A DNA stretch of 64,000 nt from Bremia lactucae. Its lineage: Eukaryota > Oomycota > Peronosporomycetes > Peronosporales > Peronosporaceae. How positions within the stretch are numbered: the first letter of the stretch is position 1; each line of letters opens with the position of its first letter. The notes beneath the pieces are model-generated. The model did not search any database, was not told the origin of the DNA, and saw nothing but the letters and a program-made list of their open reading frames with translations. The position numbers and the translations under genes were made by a program. Below, in pieces: positions 42,366-53,509 of this stretch. The stretch spans positions 2,149,498-2,213,497 of the forward strand of contig NC_090619.1 of assembly GCF_004359215.1 (NCBI RefSeq). Reading direction: 5' to 3'.

Positions 42366-44146
42366 ATGCCTTCCGTGCCTGAATCGGTCAAAATAGACGA
42401 TCATCTCGCTACTGACCAAGTCGAAGACGATCCAGTGCCTTTGTATCTCGAACACACATGGACCCACGTGGTGCTTAAAATGACGGCGTTTACCGAAGAA
42501 GATACCGTCACAAGCTTTACGTTTGATGAGAAAGGAGGCGGTATTGGCCAAACTTGTGAGAATATTGCAAGTATACCTGCCGATACACTCCTTGCAGAGA
42601 CCGACCACGCACGTGTGCTGTATAGTCACGGGCGTTTCTATTTAGTCAATGGCGACCAAGCAAATGGGGACACGTTTGTGCGGTTAAGTCCCGTGGAAAC
42701 CCAAGCAAATGACGAAAATATGGGCGATCGTATGCAATGGCCTCTCGAGCCTCACGTGGCATTTCGAGTTGGAAAATCGGATTTTCTTGTTACATCGTTT
42801 CACGAAGAATTGCCAAGTCTTACGGTCTCGGCATTAAGTGGCAAATTAGCTGGCACGGAGTTTGTGATTACACAAGAAGGTGCAGGAATTGGTCGATCTG
42901 CGGAGAATCAAATCCATACAAGTGATGGGGAACTCTCTCGAAAACATGCTGCAATTTGGTTTGATGAATTGACGAATCAATTTTATTTGATTGATTTAAA
43001 CTCGACGAATGGGACATTTATGAAACTCGTGGGAAGTTATCAAGAACCCTATCGACTGGAAATTGGCGACGATTTACTCGTGGCACAAACGTGTTTAACT
43101 GTCAATCGGTTTGACTTTGGAGCGCATGCCGACATGGGCGCTCGTAAACATATGGAAGACGCGCATACGATTATTCAAGACTTGTGTATTGAACCATTAA
43201 GTCGTTTGGGATTGCATCCCCAGTCATTCTTTGCTGTCTATGACGGCCATGGCGGTGACGAAGCATCTTCGTTTTTGAGTGACGTGCTCCACCATAGCCT
43301 CATTACCGCGTTTTTCATGCACACGAGTGAATTGAAACCTTTACTAACAATGACAATTGAGGAATTGCAATCAATCATCATGAAGCGCTTGACCAATGCG
43401 TTTGAACGTACGGATGAAGAATTTTTAAGGACCTCGGATCGTCCGCAAGCTGGAAGCACGGCCACGACAGTCTTTGTGGCGGGCAAGTATCTCTTTGTGG
43501 CCAACGTTGGAGACTCGCGCACTGTCTTGAGTCGCAATGGCACAGCTGAACGACTTTCAAATGATCATAAACCCAGTCGAACGGACGAAGCGCAGCGGAT
43601 TCGAGAGACTGGCGGCTTTGTGATTCACGGACGTATTATGGGCGAATTGGCCGTCTCGCGTGCCTTTGGCGACGCCCCTTTCAAGTCGTTTGATCTCGTC
43701 GAGCCTTTGGTCGATGACATTGACACGAAAGCACGGAACGAGTACAATTCGCAGGAATTACCGGTGAATCCCAACGATATTTTAAAAGGTCCATTAGTGA
43801 TTCCGACGCCAGAGTTTACCGTCACGGAATTAACAGACGAGTGCGAGTTTGTGATGCTCGCAAGTGACGGATTGTATGATGTGTTGAAAGATCAAGAAGC
43901 TGTGGATTTTGTTCGTCGAAAACTTGTCGAATTGAAAGATGTGCAACGGGCTGTTGAGGTGTGTGAGTGAGTGGATTGTGCTAGATGATGCTTGTGGTGG
44001 ATTAATGGCGCGATTCTCTCTCGTTTTTCTTTGTGTAGGCGCTTATTGAGTATGCCATTTTTCATCAGCGGTCGACCGATAATGTGACATGTGTCGTTGT
44101 GATGTTTAAAGAGGCGAAAGAAATAGTGTGGCAAAGTTCCTCGTAA
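42366..44146 (+). CDS. PP2C-type protein phosphatase with tandem FHA domains
   Basis: Two exons: 42366-43958 and 44039-44146. The intron starts GTGTGTGAG and ends TGTGTAG. 566 aa. Residues about 30-110 form a degenerate FHA-like fold (GGGIGQTCEN, FYLVNGDQANG). Residues about 150-240 form a canonical FHA, binding phosphothreonine (GAGIGRSAENQI, LSRKHAAIWFD, LIDLNSTNGTFM). From about 255 comes a PPM/PP2C catalytic domain with all metal-binding motifs: RKHMEDAH, VYDGHGGDEASS, AGSTATTVF, NVGDSRTVLSRNG, GELAVSRAFGD, LASDGLYDV, and in exon 2 STDNVTCVVVMF. It dephosphorylates Ser/Thr in a Mg/Mn-dependent way, presumably on phosphoprotein partners captured by the FHA. The order resembles plant KAPP but no membrane anchor is seen. 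An insertion of about 40 aa (43700-43800) lies between motifs 8 and 9. Cytosol or nucleus is likely. Confidence 0.9.
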
Positions 44147-44746
44147 ACATGAGTCTGAGCGCTAAAAAAGAGGACAAAACATCAATATATAGGATAGGAC
44201 GGGACAATTACTACTATTGAACGAAAAATTGCCGTATGGGTTTAAAAAGAGTAAAACCACATTTTAGGAAGAGAATTTCTAAACTCACTTCATGCAGTTT
44301 TTAGTCAATTTAATTTCTGAATTACAGCGTATCACATTGCATTACATAGATCAACGCCAAACTCTCCGTGCACGATCACCAACTGCGGCGTTATCTGACG
44401 GCTTTCCATTGACTTTTTTGCGCGGTTTAGAAAAGTTGGAACCGTCCTAGAACGAAGTGCAAGTAAAGATTTTTTTAAATACAAGAATGCTGGTATCCCA
44501 TCATGACCCAGACCGTCCCGAAAATTCAAGTAAGCGAAGCCATAAGTGCTTGAACTATCCTTTCCAAGTCACTTTAAAGCAAAGAGCTTGGAAGTTGGAG
44601 ATAGATAATGGTGCTCAAAACCATGACCTTGTGCATCTTAGTGCATATTCTTCCGTACGCAGGCTTGGGAATACGGCAAGTCAGCAGGTGGTTCGCTTCA
44701 CAATGCTGTTGTCCCTTCTAGAACAATTTAATAATTGTCTCTCGTT
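44147..44746. other. downstream region with an unassigned minus-strand frame
   Basis: The minus strand 44529-44332 reads GIPAFLYLKKSLLALRSRTV and TFLNRAKKSMESRQIT (65 codons), which looks protein-like, but I cannot name a family and no splice-linked exon was found. The retrotransposon begins at about 44747. Confidence 0.3.
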
Positions 44747-45031
44747 CATCAGATGGCCATCTGATGAACGTCTTGGAGCGTCCACAAGCGTGTGGATGTA
44801 CTACGAGTGAGTGCGATGTGTTACGGTCGTTCGTACGACTGCACAAAATCACAGCGTGATAACGAATCATACTGTGGAGTCAGCTACCGGCGAGCGCCGA
44901 AGGTCCACCACTCGAATAAGTCGAGTGGAGTGAGACATGAATGTACGCCTAGCGGGCGGCATTCAAGGAATATACCGGTTGTATAAAAAGGGCAACACGA
45001 TGATCCTAGGTCGAGGAGAGAGTCGACCGTA

Positions 45032-45448
45032 GTGGACCCGACTGTGATTGCGCAATCACAGTCGGAAGACGTTGAGGGAATAAGTCCCCACGTACTTAAG
45101 ATGAAATCTCCTCAAATAGTTAATGTTGATGTGACTAGACTTCAGCATCCCGAGGGATTAATCCCTCGTCAGCCGGTTGATAAATGTCAGGAAGAAACCG
45201 AGACATTGAATGTCTTGATTAATGACAGATCAGGAGTTGCGTCTCCGAAGTTAACTTCGGAGATAACTCAATTACCAACCCTAGAACCTAAGCGGTTCTT
45301 GAGAGATCTGCATGGTGGTAAAATCAAGCGGATCTGCGTACTCGTCACAGACGAAGGATACGTAACCAATATTCGGTCAGCGGTAATTTTGCAGAGAACG
45401 AACGAATTCTCAGCAGCTCCTCGATGGACAAAAGTGTCCTCGATGTGA
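45032..45448 (+). pseudogene. pol linker upstream of RT
   Basis: 138 codons ending LPTLEPKRFLRDLHGGKIKR and ICVLVTDEGYVTNIRSAV, the pre-RT segment. Homologous to 16829-17143 but extending further before a stop. Confidence 0.6.
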
Positions 45449-45794
45449 AGACTCGGATTGAGATATAAACTATTCAATCCTGGGAGCCACTTAAGACAAA
45501 TCCTTTATACAAGAATTTGATTGAATTTAGGAATGCATTCTCTGAAACAGCTCTATGCGAGTTGCCTAAGGATAAAGGCACTCGACATGAGATCGAGCTG
45601 AAACCGGGCTCGAAGTACTGTGTCATGAAGCAGTGACCACAGTCTCGTGATCAAGTACTTGCGATCAATAAATTCTTTATCGACCGATTCAAAGCGGGCC
45701 ATGGATGAAGAAACCTCCCCACATAGCTTTCCGACCTTCTGTGTGCGATAGACCACAGGAGGGTGGCGGATAGTGCACGCATTTAACAAACTGA

Positions 45795-46160
45795 ATGCTG
45801 CAACGGTACCGGCTTAAACGCCGATACCGAGAAAGACGTAATCATAGATGGTATACCATCTTTTCGTCTATGGATCTGATGGATGGATTTCATCAGATCC
45901 TTATGCGAGATCGGGGCATCCCGTACACAGCAGTGAGCACTCCCAGTGGGATGCTCTCGGAATGGCTAGTAATGCCACAGGGGCTTAGTAACGCCCCTGC
46001 AACATTCAACAGATGCGTGACAAATCTGTTGTGACCGGTGCGAGAATTTGCACCGAGTTATTCTGGCGATGTATTCATCCATAGCCAGGCCATGGACGGA
46101 AAGACGGATGTGGAAGTTCATAAAACTCACGTTTGTCAGGTTCTTTCACATGCAAAAGCA
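45795..46160 (+). pseudogene. reverse transcriptase with Y-S-G-D site
   Basis: IFSSMDLMDGFHQILMRDRG, WLVMPQGLSNAPATFNR, then an extra stop (TGA for AGA near 46032) and YSGD at 46059-46070. Catalytically dead. Confidence 0.8.
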
Positions 46161-46990
46161 TAAGATGTACGCAAATCTCAAGAAGTGAATAACCGCTGCA
46201 AGCGAATTACCACTTCTTGGGCGCATCGTCAGTAAACACGGCGTGCGCTCTGATCCCGAAAGATCAAGGCAATTACCGACTGGCCAGTTCCAGTCGATGT
46301 CAAGGGACTTAGAAATTACTTGGGCTAGCGGCGTACTTGCACAAGTACTCCTGCAATTATGCCGAGATGATAGTTCATCTCTCTTTTCTTCTCAAAAAAA
46401 GACAATTAATGGTTTGGGGACGCTGATTGTCAGCGTTCATGTAAGAAAATCAAGCAAAGCTAGATGCAATCGCCCATCTTGCAGATCAAGACAGACCATT
46501 CCATGTGATCTGTGACGCCAGCGATTTCGCAATCGGCTGTGCTTAATACAATACGATACAGACGGCGCAGAGCGCGTCATCTGTTACCAATCACGTCTGC
46601 TGCAACGAGCTGAACGCAATCACCCAGTGCATGACAAGGAACTCCTTGCCATCAAATCAAATATGCACTGTCTAAATTTAGGTTCTTTTTCCTCGGAGAT
46701 AGACGTTCATCGTAAATACGGACCTTGCGTCATTACGCACGGCCGTAAACAGCCCACACCTTTCGCAAAGAATGGCGAGGTGGCTATCCTTCTTCGCGGA
46801 GTATCATTTCTCGGTGCAATATAAACCAGGACGACTTAATGTCGTCGGTGATGCATTATCACGCCGACCCTATTTCGAGCTGGCTACGCATTCAAGCAGT
46901 GAATATAACCCCTCATTTCAAGTATTCCGTCGTCACCTTTTTTGATGACAAGAAGAAGCCTACGCAGATGATAAAGACCTTCTACGTTTA

Positions 46991-47822
46991 ATGGTTCATC
47001 TGATGAATCCATCCGATAAATCTTTAAAACATTTACCGGCTTTATGTCGATCGCCATCCGATCTATACACAACACGCAACGGCTTATTGTATCACACAGC
47101 CGTTCCCGGCGATACTCCACGTGTCATCGTCCCAACTCACAATGGTTTGCGCTTCCGCATCATGTATGAGCGTCACGATGCACCAACAAGTGGGCATCGT
47201 GGACGTGAGAAGGCTTATCTCACAGTAAGTCGCGACGCGACTTTTACTGGCCCAGCAAGTATCAGTTCGTGCGCAAGTACATTTGTGCTTGCGAGGTATG
47301 TTAGCGGGTGAAACCTAGTCCTTCATCCCGTGCACCTCTCCAAACTCTACCACTTCCGGCAGAATATTGGCAGTCCGTATCAATGGACTTCGTCTTCGGA
47401 TTTCCCAAAGACGATCACAAAAACAATACACCTTTTGTTTTTGTAGACAGATTCACAAGATGGTCCATCTTGTTGCAGTACTAGAGTCGATCACGGCTAT
47501 GGGCTGTGCCCGTGCCTTAGTCGACATGGTAGTTAAATTCCACGGTTTACCCCGTGAACTAATCTCGGATAGAGATCCACGGTTCACAACGGAGTTTTGG
47601 CAATCGGTGTTCCGATCTCTCGGAACACGGCTGACTTTGTCAACTTCTGATCATCCGGAGACAGATAGTCAGACGCAACGCGCAAATCGCGTCCTCGAAG
47701 AGATACTTCGAGGTTACGTCCAATCGTATCCGAATTGGAGCGAGTTCTTACCGATGGTCGAATTTGCCATCAACAATTCGGTGCATGCGTCTACAACGCA
47801 TACACCGCTCTTTGCGAATGGC
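46991..47822 (+). pseudogene. integrase, zinc finger and core
   Basis: HDAPTSGHRGREKAYLTVSR (47177), core with VSMDFVFGFP (47378, shifted), HGLPRELISDRDPRFTTEFW (47530-47600, second Asp), and GTRLTLSTSDHPETDSQTQR plus NRVLEEILRGY (47628-47715, catalytic Glu region). MVEFAINNSVHASTTHTPLF closes the core. This is the best integrase core in the window. A short frame problem lies near 47250, and the C-terminal domain is deleted at 47822. Confidence 0.8.
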
Positions 47823-48500
47823 TACCATCGATGCTTAAGAAGAGCATCGATATATAAATTTTCCTCAGCGCGAAAGTTCTTTGCGCTGGGACAAGGCCAT
47901 GTAGCTTTTTCGCAATAAATAAGAGAGATTTATTGTGAGGACTAGTCTCTCCAAACAAGCAATTAACTAGCCGTTCGGGCAAAAGCCACGGCTTTTTCTC
48001 AGGTGCAAGACGATACATTTTATTGTCGCTTCCCAGAGTGGTAACCACTGAAGCAGGGGTACCACAAGAGCTTTTATTACGATGGCTTACGCCATTGTCA
48101 TCACCACGCGCAGAAATATGTGCGGGTGATGGCACGGGTGACGGTGCTGGCGATGAAGAATTATCCTTATCGTCGGAACCAAATATGCTATAGCGAATGC
48201 TATTAGCATGTCCATCCGATTGAGCCCTCTTATTTCGAAGGCTCATAGTCAGCCGCCTGACGATGATCAGGCGATTGTTCTGTTCTCGGCCCGAGTCGAC
48301 CATTTCGTCCGACTCGCAGTCGTAGTCGATCTCCAAAGAGGGGTCGCATTCACGTGGTAAACCACCACGTGCACCCGCAGCATCTAGCGTTGCGAGAGAA
48401 GATGATACTATGTCAGACGAAACGTCTGCCGCAAGATACAATAATGCGTCGCCCGCGGCTGCATGAACCGCAGCCTAAGGCGCTGCACTATTCGCATACC
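47823..48500 (-). pseudogene. antisense retrotransposon gene (aORF), copy 5, N-terminal half
   Basis: Open for 216 codons (48441-47791): AADVSSDIVSSSLATLDAAG, an acidic SLEIDYDCESDEMVDSG, SSSPAPSPVPSPAHISARGD, RLAPEKKPWLLPERLV and SPHNKSLLFIAKKLHGL. Upstream, MRYANSAAP is followed by a TAG also present in copy 3. The second half, with the Cys motif and coiled coil, was lost together with the chromodomain. It starts about 125 bp inside the 3' LTR. Confidence 0.65.
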
Positions 48501-48625
48501 GCATGGCATGCGATAGAATTAAAAATGATGGTTCTGACCAATCAACATCGTTTTTAATTAAGAGGTCTTATGTGTCCACTCTATTCAATAACATTCAGAG
48601 TGATTGTCGTTCAAGGGAGGGGAGA

Positions 48626-49060
48626 TGTAACGGGGTGTATCGCTACATGAAATTAACACCTAAAGGTTGCTAATCAATATATTATCCAAAAGGTAGATAA
48701 TATTTGGAGAATATTACTCTACGTATTAATATTCGGAAAGCTTATCATTGGTAGATGTAGGTTATTTTATCTACTTTTTCCGCGATCGAGTCAGCGCTGG
48801 ACGCGCGCAAAGAGAGAGACAGATAAGACTTTACTACATGTTTTGTTAGTTTATAATTAAGTTACTATTAAATAGATAGAAACAGAAGAACTTAATTATA
48901 TTAATACGGTGTTCTTTTAACCCTCTTTAAAGCAAGTGTTTTAAAGAGAGTCTTCCTTTGGACGTACAAGTGTCGTGAAGTGACTTGAGGCACCAATCGC
49001 ACTGAAGCAGTGCGAAGTGGACTTGTACTGAAGTAGTACAAGTCGGCAGTGCCCCGTTAC
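48626..49060 (+). mobile_element. LTR, family A (3' LTR)
   Basis: TGTAACGGGGTGTATCGCTA to AGTGCCCCGTTAC. The next DNA, GTGTGCTTAAGTAGAGCGTG to about 49110, matches the end of LTR B (26190-26225), showing insertion into an LTR B copy. Confidence 0.85.
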
Positions 49061-49257
49061 TTAGGGTGTGCTTAAGTAGAGCGTGGCCGCATTAAGACGT
49101 GCTTGCCTACACCAAAATGATTCCTTGAATAGAGACTCGTGTAATTACAAATCGCAGTCGTTTCAAACAGAAAAAAGGATGAATAGCTTAAAGATAAAAA
49201 GTTCAATGCATAATTGTTGCGACAAAGCAACATTTACTCAGCTGCTTTTGGTCACCT

Positions 49258-49903
49258 CTAGCAATCAGTTTTTCTAGGCGCAACAGGCACCACGTTGTTT
49301 TTGTCGAAGTAACCGATCTGCGACAGCAATCTTGAGTTTGGAATAGAGAAAAACAACAACTCATCGACCACGCGATGTCTTCCGATCATTGTTGTAGCTT
49401 TCTGGAAGTCAGCGGCTTGACGAAGAAATAATCTAACAGGCAAACATAAGATTTATAGCTTGTAGTGGTACGATTAAGGAGCTTTACCTGGCTGCAATTC
49501 CCTCCAATTTCATCCTCCGCTCTACCTCGGAAAAGCATTGACGTTTGCGCCGTCTAATCATCTTCTGACAGTATTGCACGAATTGACAATATTCCTCTTC
49601 AGATGCATCAACCAATTGGCACGCAAGATAGAAAGATTTACACTGTATCCCCAGCGCAAAACGACGCAGATTCCTGGCGAGACGAAGGCACCTCACCATA
49701 CTCGCAACTTTTGTATCGTGTTCTTGCTTTTCTTGTCGACGACTATCTTCCAATTTGATTGTCACTTCATGAGTCTGCTGCACAGGCTCGATATACTGAT
49801 GGACGTCTGCAGAATTATGAGCAGTCTTTTTCTTGCTCGTGCACTGTAATACTAGTCGCTCATATAGACGATTAAAGTCATCACCACCGTTACTTTGAGC
49901 CAT
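49258..49903 (-). CDS. small conserved-looking protein, two exons, unknown function
   Basis: Exon 1 is 49903-49488, exon 2 49432-49258. The 55-nt intron has donor GTAAAG and acceptor TTAG and joins in frame (phase 2). About 196 aa, starting MAQSNGGDDFNRLYERLVLQ. Basic, helix-rich middle (MVRCLRLARNLRRFALG, YCQKMIRRRKRQCF). The C-terminal part IGRHRVVDELLFFSIPNSRL follows. No signal peptide or membrane segment. It is head-to-head with the Obg gene, 73 bp between start codons, which suggests a shared promoter. I do not recognise the family. Confidence 0.65.
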
Positions 49904-49976
49904 TTTGGTAATGAGCTATTTTGATTTTGTTTACGTATAAAAAGGAGTATGTAGTTGTTAACCAATTTGCTCAACC
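49904..49976. promoter_or_regulatory. divergent promoter between the small gene and Obg
   Basis: Only 73 bp separate the two ATGs. It contains TACGTATAAAAAGGAGTATG (TATA-like TATAAAAA at 49937) and is AT-rich. A shared bidirectional promoter is inferred from spacing. Confidence 0.45.
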
Positions 49977-51556
49977 ATGTTGCGTGTTTCCAGCATGCTC
50001 CAAGGCTTATCCGCGGTGCCTTTCCTTCGCAGAGGTCCTCTCAGCCACTTATTCATACGTTTGAATAACTCTTTTATTAGCAATAAAGAAGATGGCGATG
50101 GCAACGACGACAAGCTGGACTGGAATGCGTTGGCTATAGTGAAGGACCAGAGCGACGAGATGACTGGCAAGACGGTGGAGCATGTGAAGCAAAAGGTGCG
50201 CGTTCAGCGAGCAAAACACTCGAAGCGTCGGTTCGTCGATCGTATCCGAGTCAAGGCCACGGGTGGGCACGGAGGAAACGGCTGTGCGAGCTTCTTCTCC
50301 GAGTCGGCTACGCGCAAGCGCCCTAACGGTGGGCACGGCGGCGCTGGTGGTGATGTAGTGATTGAAGCCAGTGCTCAGATGCAAAATCTGGCGAATGCGA
50401 CGCACCATTTTAAAGGAGGATCAGGCACTAACGGCATGCGTACGTCCGACAGTGCATCAATGTATTTTGTCTTGTTGACTTGTATTGTCATTGTTTTTGT
50501 AGCGAACGATGCTGCCGGAAGAAGAGGCAAGCATTGTTTCTTGAAGGTGCCGTGTGGTACGCTGGTGAAGCGTGTGGAACGGTATGAACGTGAGCATGAA
50601 AGTGGTGAGTTTGAGATCGTGGACAAGATGGAAATTGTGGCTGACTTAGACAAGCCGGGGACAACGTTTCTTGCTGCATCGGGGGGGAAACCGGGATTAG
50701 GAAATCGTATCTTGGCGGGTAAGACAACTATGTTCGGACAACTACGCAAGCACATGCCGGAAAATAAAACGACAGGATTGCCGGGCACGTCGCAGTATTA
50801 CGAGTTAGAGCTCAAGACCATTGCCGATGTTGGGCTAGTCGGATACCCGAATGCAGGCAAGTCGACCTTGCTGAGTGTGCTGAGTTGCGCGACGCCAGAG
50901 ATTGCACCCTACCCATTTACAACCCTTCACCCGTATGTGGGTATTGTGGAATTCCCAGACACGTATCGACTGAGTGTAGCGGATATACCGGGGCTTATTG
51001 ATGGTGCTCACCGGAATGTCGGTCTCGGACATGACTTCTTGCGCCATATTGAACGCACCAAGGTATTTATAATGAGCGGAAGTATCGGAGGCATGATATT
51101 TACACTTGTCAATGTGATTAGATTTTGCTGTACGTGCTTGATACGGCAGGCTCCGAAGGACGCGATCCTCTTGAAGATTTTGCTCATCTTCGACATGAAT
51201 TGGAACTGTACGCTCCAGGCATCTCGTCGCGTCCTTCGCTTATTGTCGCAAACAAGATGGACGAACAAGGTTAGTATCTTTGCAAATATGAGATACTTGT
51301 GTCGCTATGGATTTCAAAGAATATGAGCTGATGCAATTCAGGTGCGGAAGACAACTTTCACAAGCTTTGTCAGTCCACCGATCTTGCTGTTCTTCCGATT
51401 AGGTAAGCACTGGCGACTTTGTGGACATTAATTGATTTGACAAGATTCCATTGCTTCCTCAGTGCACTCCACAAAGTTGATATTGATTCGGTAGCTCGCA
51501 CACTTCGGTGGATGATTGAAAGCTATAGCAAGCTAACCAAATCTTCGAGGATTTAA
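49977..51556 (+). CDS. MTG2: Obg-family GTPase, probably mitochondrial (MTG2/ObgH-like)
   Basis: Five exons: 49977-50439, 50503-51062, 51122-51269, 51342-51402, 51463-51556. Introns are 57-72 nt, all GT-AG, and the joins keep frame. A basic N-terminal extension with few acids (MLRVSSMLQGLSAVPFLRRG) fits a mitochondrial presequence. The Gly-rich Obg fold follows (RIRVKATGGHGGNGCASFFS, GGHGGAGGDVV, ASGGKPGLGNRIL). G domain: G1 GYPNAGKST, switch G2 PFTT, G3 DIPGLIDGAH, G4 NKMD, G5 SAL. Obg proteins act in late assembly of the large ribosomal subunit, here presumably the mitoribosome. Intron 1 is a multiple of three without stops, so read-through would insert a hydrophobic stretch (LLTCIVIVFV). 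No TGS or other C-terminal domain. Confidence 0.9.
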
Positions 51557-51646
51557 GATTAGCTACATTTGTTATAACGGCTTCGAGCCTTTATCATAGA
51601 CAAAAGACATTGGGCAAAACTTCAGCATTCGAAAATTTGAGATTAG

Positions 51647-51763
51647 TAAGGCCACTGCTACATGTACACTATTTGTCGGGTTGCATTTATACTATTATGC
51701 GTTCTGATTGGCTATATGTCGTGGGGTGCACTAGCAAAAGTTGTGCATCCAACAGTGGCCTTA
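51647..51763. mobile_element. 117-bp MITE-like element
   Basis: TAAGGCCACTG at 51647 and its exact reverse complement ending 51763, with non-coding AT-rich sequence between. It lies in the 406-bp gap between the convergent Obg and eL6 genes. Target duplication not certain. Confidence 0.5.
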
Positions 51764-51962
51764 AATTTTTTTATAATAGCAACTAAAAGATTCATTTTAA
51801 TTTCATCAGATATATTGTTCTTTCCATTACAAGCCATATAACTCCCGCCCGTGCCGCTGTAGTCGCTCCCGTGCCAGCTGTGGCCAAAACCCGGGTCCCT
51901 GTTCCCAAATGTAGTGCGCCGAAACGTGGCGGAGCCCTGCTCCATCGAAACGCAAAATGCAC

Positions 51963-53243
51963 CTAAAATTTGAGAGCATGGACGCGGTCGTTCTTAGTAA
52001 GTGAAAATTTCGCGTTCAAATAGGCCTTGAGGAACGGCTCAGCGTCTAGTTTCTTCAACAAAGCCGAATCGACCGACTTTTGGTCGTTCTTGCGTTGCTC
52101 CGGAATGACAGGTGCCTAATTCGGAGGAAGTAACAGAACAGTCAGTGTCTATAGGAAGCTTATGTGCCGGAGCAAGCGATCCCAATCGCTCATTATGTAA
52201 AAAGAGTTATTTTCCATCTGCGGGTCGGCCCATACCAAATGGAATCGTCAAAAAATCTTAAGAGAGATCCCTATGGGTTCATCGATCTTTTTTTGTCTTC
52301 CCAAATTTTATTAGGTAGGTACGACCCACTTGCAACACATAAGCGAATTGGGATACATGGCTCACAATAAAGACTATGGATGTGAACCACTTACCACATT
52401 TGACTGTGCAAAAAACTGCTCTTCCTTGCTCGATTTAGATATTTTCTCCTTGGCAAAGTAGGCGTCGTCGACGGCAGGAAGCTCCAAACCCTCAATATTG
52501 ACCTTAGTCGACGTGGCAATTACGTACGACTGATTAACACGACGAAGAGGCACGCCGTTGACCTTGTATGGACCTGCATAGATCAATCCAGAATTTTTTT
52601 AGGTAAGTATGAACGGGAGTGTTTGTGTATACAGGAGCCGGCATTCCTCAGGTCTCATAATCTTAAAATTCTTCGGCACAAATTCGCTTCTACCCATCGG
52701 TCAGTATCCTAAGCCAGCCATTCTATACCACATATAGCTTTTGACCTCCTTGAAGAAAAAGGCTATAGCAGATAGAATTTCAGACTTATCATACCACCAA
52801 TAGAGAAGAGGACGGCAAGGCGCCTCTCAAAGTGTCAAGTTTGCATCATTGGAATGTCGACTCTTATCAATCAGGACGATAACCATTTTCTTTTTTGACG
52901 TACCAGTCACAAGGAGCAAGCCAGATGCAAGCTGCTTGAGGAAGACGACGCGTTTGCCACGAAAGCGACCTGATAAAAGAATCAGAATCGTGCCGGGTGT
53001 AATAGATTTGCGCAGCTTCGCCGTTTTGACGCTATTACGCTTGGTTTTTGCGGACTCAAGTGGCTTTGGGATGTATTCAGCCGGGAACCACTTCTTGGAA
53101 ATTTTCTTTACACTAGCAGTCACTTTCTTCTCACCACCCTTTTTGAAAATCTTGCCACGACCATTTTTTTTCGCAAGGCTGTTGCGCGAGATAGCGTTGA
53201 TGCCCCGAGCAAGTACAACGTTTACAGTTTTGGTTGCGGGCAT
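51963..53243 (-). CDS. RPL6: 60S ribosomal protein eL6
   Basis: Three exons: 53243-52904, 52573-52395, 52115-51963. Splice sites GTACGT..GCAG and GTAAGT..TTAG, in frame. About 223 aa. A basic N terminus ([17 protein letters not shown]) leads to the KOW-type core typical of eL6 ([38 protein letters not shown], then [20 protein letters not shown] and TSTKVNIEG). The C-terminal helix includes [20 protein letters not shown] and ends HALKF. Component of the cytosolic large ribosomal subunit. Divergent from the P-type ATPase gene, with 266 bp between starts. Confidence 0.95.
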
Positions 53244-53509
53244 AGTGATGAATATACCTGTAGCAAAGCTACCGAGCTGTTAAGGTCTTTTTTTACCTTA
53301 CACTTCTATGTCATGAGGTCGCTTACCTGACTGTAAAGAACTGCTTGAATTTTTAAACCGTGGAGCTAACCACAGCCAACCACAAACGATGGTGTGGTTT
53401 ACCTCACAACCACGGTTAGCGGTTAAGGTTCGTGATTCTTAATGCAACATAAGATTGGCGATATTAACCATATCGGAAATTTTTCCAAAAACATTTAATA
53501 TTTACGATT
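53244..53509. promoter_or_regulatory. bidirectional promoter region eL6 / Cu-ATPase
   Basis: 266 bp. 53350-53430 contains a cluster of AACC(A/G) motifs on both strands (AACCGTGG, AACCACAG, AACCACAA, GTGGTTT, AACCACGG, GCGGTTAAGG) including an inverted AACCGTGG/CCACGGTT pair. Role as a regulatory element is inference. Confidence 0.35.

Larger units (their letters stand above)
44747..49060 (+). mobile_element. RT-dead chromovirus, family A, 5'-truncated with 3' LTR
   Basis: Protease tail (44747-44890), linker, RT, RNase H remains (46290-46860), integrase (46991-47822), then a deletion removing the integrase end and chromodomain, the antisense gene N-terminal half (47823-48500, minus strand), a polypurine tract (AAGGGAGGGGAGA) and the 3' LTR. 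Near-identical in the shared part to 16490-19149, including the Y-S-G-D site and the in-frame stop at 45815. Confidence 0.85.

Noticed and set aside
50049..50408. 119-codon minus-strand open frame
   Set aside because: Antisense to the Obg glycine-rich domain.
52849..53283. 144-codon plus-strand open frame
   Set aside because: Antisense to eL6 exon 1; eL6 has matching splice sites and family motifs.
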